A stretch of DNA of 7,046 bases, taken from positions 1-7,046 of the forward strand of contig SXWG01000103.1 in assembly GCA_005789925.1 (NCBI GenBank), given 5' to 3'. Shown one piece after another: positions 4,732-7,046 of this stretch; positions within the stretch are counted from its first letter, which is position 1; the number at the start of each line of letters is the position of its first letter. The notes under the pieces are model-generated. The model was not told where the DNA came from. It made no database searches and saw only the letters and a program-made list of their open reading frames with translations. The translations under genes and the position numbers were made by a program. Source of the DNA: Actinomycetota bacterium (GTDB lineage Bacteria; Actinomycetota; Acidimicrobiia; Acidimicrobiales; Ilumatobacteraceae).

Positions 4732-5804
4732 CCAATCGAGTTTCACCTCTCGACGCGATTCACCACGAGCTCGGAGCCAAGATGGTTCCATTCGGTGGCT
4801 GGGAAATGCCGCTGTCGTATCCGACCGGAACATTGGTTGAGCACACGGCATGTCGCACAGCAGTGGCCATGTTCGACGTGTCTCATCTCGGCACAGTGCG
4901 AGTGACCGGACCCGATGCATTTGCCATCCTGCAGGGCGCATTCACGAACGACCTTGGAAAAATCGCACCTGGCCGTGCGCAATACACGCACCTTCTCTCT
5001 GAAGCCGATGGGTCTGTGTCTGACGACATCATTGTGTGGTGGATCGACGAGGACACATTCGACGTGATGCCGAATGCATCGAACACTGACGGGGTCCGAG
5101 CTGCAATAGGTGGTGTCGACACCACTGCGATACGCGCCGTCCTCGCGGTGCAAGGTCCCACAGCTCGCGAAATCGTGGCCCGTGTTTCAGAGGAGTGTGC
5201 AGCCATCGGACGATTCAGGGTCTCACACGTCGACATCCTCGGTGTGCCGTGCACCGTCGCCGGTACTGGTTACACAGGTGAAGATGGCGTCGAAATCGCA
5301 GTTCCGGCTGATGCAAGCGAGAACATCTGGAATGCGCTGATGAACGCAGGTGCAACACCGGCGGGCCTAGGCGCTCGTGACACGTTGCGCCTGGAGGCGG
5401 CGCTGCCGTTGCATGGTCACGAACTAGGTCAGGGAATCACGCCTCTTCAAGCGGGTCTCGAATGGGTCGTTGCGTGGACCAAGCCCACGTTTCGCGGTCG
5501 GGAGGCATTGGCGCACGAGAAGGCTGCGGGACCTCACCGTGTCCTGCATGGAATTTCAATTGAGGGCCGCCGCCCGGCGCGCGACAGAAGCGCAGTGTTG
5601 GCCAATGACGGTTCGATTGTCGGCACTGTCACCAGCGGAAACTTCTCACCGACTCTCGGTCACTGCATTGCGTTGGCTCTTTGCGCGACCGATGTCGCCA
5701 TTGGAGATCATGTGTCGCTCGACGTCCGTGGCACGTCGATTCCGGGCGAGGTGTGTGCACTTCCGTTCGTCAAGAAGAAGCAATCAACGTCCACGACGCG
5801 TTGA
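4728..5804 (+). CDS. gcvT: Glycine cleavage system T protein (aminomethyltransferase)
   Basis: GcvT takes the aminomethyl group from lipoylated GcvH and makes 5,10-methylene-tetrahydrofolate and ammonia. The 358 residues match the family's usual 360-370. Motifs: L15-G-A-K-M-V-P-F-G-G-W-E-M-P-L (N-terminal folate-domain entry), R43-T-A-V-A-M-F-D-V-S-H-L-G, N74-D-L, G95-S-V-S-D99-D100-I-I-V (the DD pair includes the conserved folate-binding Asp), V143-Q-G-P-T-A, T167-G-Y-T-G-E-D-G-V-E-I, and L193-G-A-R-D-T-L-R-L-E-A. The C-terminal G-x-V-T-S-G-N-F-S-P-T-L-G segment is also present, followed by a basic KKK tail. Starting at GTG 4728 gives a 4-nt GTGA overlap with the MerR stop. No good Shine-Dalgarno is present, so translation probably depends on coupling. 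It converges with the unknown gene at 5813, 8 nt away. This is not a degraded or YgfZ-like copy: all key motifs are intact. Confidence 0.96.
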   Translation: MTNRVSPLDAIHHELGAKMVPFGGWEMPLSYPTGTLVEHTACRTAVAMFDVSHLGTVRVTGPDAFAILQGAFTNDLGKIAPGRAQYTHLLSEADGSVSDDIIVWWIDEDTFDVMPNASNTDGVRAAIGGVDTTAIRAVLAVQGPTAREIVARVSEECAAIGRFRVSHVDILGVPCTVAGTGYTGEDGVEIAVPADASENIWNALMNAGATPAGLGARDTLRLEAALPLHGHELGQGITPLQAGLEWVVAWTKPTFRGREALAHEKAAGPHRVLHGISIEGRRPARDRSAVLANDGSIVGTVTSGNFSPTLGHCIALALCATDVAIGDHVSLDVRGTSIPGEVCALPFVKKKQSTSTTR

Positions 5805-5812
5805 CACCACTT

Positions 5813-6265
5813 TCAACTCTGGGACGTCGGCTGTTTTCCTGTCGACCGGAGACCGAAAAGTCCTCCCGCATTTTCTGCAAGCTGTGTGAGAGGTCCGAGA
5901 CGTCGCGAAAGATCGCCTAGTGCCGACACTGCGTCGCCAAGAGTCGCAAGAGAATTCATTCCAGTGGCGATTTGTGGCATCAGCCGGCGCAACGGTTCTT
6001 CGACTTCGTCGAGAAGTGAGTTGATGCGCGTCGTGGTTCGATTCAAATTGTCGATGGTCGATGCGAAGTTCTCTGCTGTCGTGATGAGACCGTCGAGGGT
6101 CTTCTTGGTCGTGCTCAAGGATGACGACGCAAGTGATGCGAGGTCCACAGACGACAACAGCCCGGCAAGGGCTTCGATGGCAGCAAGAAAGTTGTACTGC
6201 TGTGATTGTGACGTCGTCGACGAAGCTGTCGTCGAATCTGTGGTCGATTGGGCCTCGTCGGTCAT
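5813..6265 (-). CDS. Unknown alpha-helical protein coupled to gcvP
   Basis: I do not recognise this 150-residue protein. The start is taken as ATG 6263-6265, which overlaps the gcvP stop by 4 nt (ATGA) and so is co-transcribed and probably co-translated with gcvP. A start further upstream (GTG at 6325) would extend deep into gcvP with no supporting signal. The first 22 residues are almost only Ser, Thr, Gln, Asp and Glu, likely disordered. About 25-135 is predicted by eye to be long amphipathic helices with Leu, Ile or Val every 3-4 residues: F26-L-A-A-I-E-A-L-A-G-L-L, then L57-D-G-L-I-T-T, I71-D-N-L-N-R-T-T-T-R-I-N-S-L-L, and L107-x-x-L-G-D-A-V-S-A-L-G-D-L. There is no Cys, His or Trp, no signal peptide and no membrane span. 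Phasin-like, coiled-coil scaffold or Mce-tail-like proteins are possible. It could be a structural partner of the glycine decarboxylase complex, but that is speculation. Confidence 0.72.
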   Translation of the reverse strand: MTDEAQSTTDSTTASSTTSQSQQYNFLAAIEALAGLLSSVDLASLASSSLSTTKKTLDGLITTAENFASTIDNLNRTTTRINSLLDEVEEPLRRLMPQIATGMNSLATLGDAVSALGDLSRRLGPLTQLAENAGGLFGLRSTGKQPTSQS

Positions 6266-7046
6266 GCCGACACGGTAGTGCTGACCAAGCCAGTTTCGTA
6301 CGCCTCGATTGGTGCACAGGTGCACACGAGGTTCCGGTCCCCTTGAACCGCGTCAATGCGCGAAACCGGCGGGAAATATCCACGGTTGCGAAGCGAAGAG
6401 ACAGGGAATAAAGCCGTTGCTCGTGGGTACGTGCGAGTCCAGTCATCGGTGAGGTCCTCGACGGTGTGGGGAGCATGGCGCAGTGCCGACTCGTCCACGT
6501 TGGCACCATGTCGCACCTGTTCGATCTCGCCTCCTATCGCGAGCATCGCCTCACAGAATCGGTCAAGTTCGCGGAGAGACTCACTTTCAGTTGGTTCGAC
6601 CATCAGAGTCCCCGTCACCGGAAAACTCATGGTCGGTGCATGAAAACAGAAGTCCATCAGCCGCTTCGCCACATCGTCGACGGTGACGCCAGTGTCGCGA
6701 GTGATACCGCGTACGTCGAGGATGCATTCGTGTGCGACCATTCCATTTGAGTTCGTGTACAGAGTGGGGAAGTGTTCCGCGAGTCGACGTGAGACGTAAT
6801 TTGCGGACAAGATTGCGTCTTCGGTGGCTTGACGCAGCCCTTCTGCGCCCATCATCTTGATGTACGCCCACGGAATCGAAAGGATTCCGGCAGACCCGTG
6901 AGGAGCTGCCGACACCGGCCCGACGTGCGATTCTGTGTCCAACGGATGCCCCGGAAGGAATAGCGCCAAGTGTTGACGCACCGCCACTGGTCCGACGCCG
7001 GGTCCGCCACCTCCGTGGGGGATGCAAAAGGTCTTGTGCAGATTGA
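6262..7046 (-). CDS. gcvP: Glycine cleavage system P protein (glycine decarboxylase), C-terminal part
   Basis: PLP-dependent glycine decarboxylase (P protein) releases CO2 from glycine and passes the aminomethyl group to lipoyl-GcvH. The gene enters from the window's right edge. About 260 C-terminal residues are visible, so roughly 700 N-terminal residues of a full-length (single-chain, about 950) form lie outside. The first visible residues are N-L-H-K-T-F-C-I-P-H-G-G-G-G-P-G, the PLP-lysine motif, with the Lys codon at 7033-7035. Family segments follow in order: the S-A-A-P-H-G-S-A region, I-K-M-M-G-A-E-G-L, an A-T-E-D-A-I-L-S-A-N-Y stretch, A-P-T-M-S-F-P-V-T-G-T-L-M-V-E-P-T-E-S-E, and the C-terminal G-D-R-N-L-V-C-T-C-A-P-I-E-A-Y. 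The motifs equally fit a two-subunit gcvPB, so the full-length claim is uncertain. The stop overlaps the next gene's ATG. Nothing suggests truncation. Confidence 0.96.
   Translation of the reverse strand, partial: NLHKTFCIPHGGGGPGVGPVAVRQHLALFLPGHPLDTESHVGPVSAAPHGSAGILSIPWAYIKMMGAEGLRQATEDAILSANYVSRRLAEHFPTLYTNSNGMVAHECILDVRGITRDTGVTVDDVAKRLMDFCFHAPTMSFPVTGTLMVEPTESESLRELDRFCEAMLAIGGEIEQVRHGANVDESALRHAPHTVEDLTDDWTRTYPRATALFPVSSLRNRGYFPPVSRIDAVQGDRNLVCTCAPIEAYETGLVSTTVSA

Noticed and set aside
6266..6325. Longer N-terminus (20 extra residues) for the unknown gene downstream of gcvP.
   Set aside because: It would overlap conserved gcvP coding sequence by 64 nt with no ribosome site, whereas ATG 6265 makes a standard ATGA junction.
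5784..6509. A 241-codon open frame on the minus strand in a different frame from gcvP and the unknown gene.
   Set aside because: It spans the 3' half of gcvP's visible part and the unknown gene, and its residues are rich in Arg, Ser, Thr and His without any motif: a shadow of the real genes.

Overview
This window is most likely chromosomal DNA from a moderately GC-rich, high-GC Gram-positive bacterium (Actinomycetota). The class Acidimicrobiia is my best guess. The main evidence is the gene order pgsA-like, gcvH, GarA-like FHA protein, MerR regulator, DUF151 protein, second MerR regulator. From memory, this matches the mycobacterial Rv1822 to Rv1832 neighbourhood (pgsA2, gcvH, garA, Rv1828, Rv1829, Rv1830, gcvB). 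The class-level guess rests on the zinc-ribbon/FHA fusion and on recalled gene styles, not on a search. No mobile element, CRISPR array, rRNA or tRNA gene is visible. No stretch over 300 bases lacks a gene.

Layout. (1) 1-156, minus: 5' end of an NTF2/SnoaL-fold protein cut by the window edge, divergent from (2) 229-948, plus: a SRAP/YedK-type protein for abasic-site DNA-protein crosslinks. (3) 977-1396, minus: a HIT-family nucleotide hydrolase or transferase, convergent with the SRAP gene. (4) 1430-4154, plus: a very tight five-gene operon of CDP-alcohol phosphatidyltransferase, gcvH, zinc-ribbon FHA protein, FtsR-like MerR and DUF151 bifunctional-nuclease-like protein. Junctions run from an 11-nt overlap to a 2-nt gap. 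(5) A 112-nt leader with a dyad and a GC-rich hairpin, then 4267-5804, plus: a second MerR regulator coupled to gcvT by a GTGA overlap. (6) Converging from the right, minus: the C-terminal part of gcvP (6262-7046, cut by the window edge) followed by a coupled unknown gene for a 150-residue helical protein (5813-6265).

How the genes fit together. Three of the four glycine cleavage components (H, T and P; not L) lie here in three transcription units. They cooperate in oxidative decarboxylation of glycine to CO2, NH3 and 5,10-methylene-tetrahydrofolate. The gcvH operon also encodes a GarA/OdhI-type FHA switch, which in relatives sets the balance between 2-oxoglutarate dehydrogenase and glutamate metabolism. 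It further encodes a membrane phospholipid synthase and MerR proteins whose relatives control cell division. The region therefore joins C1/nitrogen metabolism, lipid synthesis and division control.

Most of the window is a conserved housekeeping cluster, and I do not see a clear new system. The parts most worth a second look are the unknown gene coupled to gcvP, the zinc ribbon joined to the FHA switch, the dyad/hairpin leader before the second MerR gene, and the 33-nt divergent interval that looks like two back-to-back leaderless promoters.
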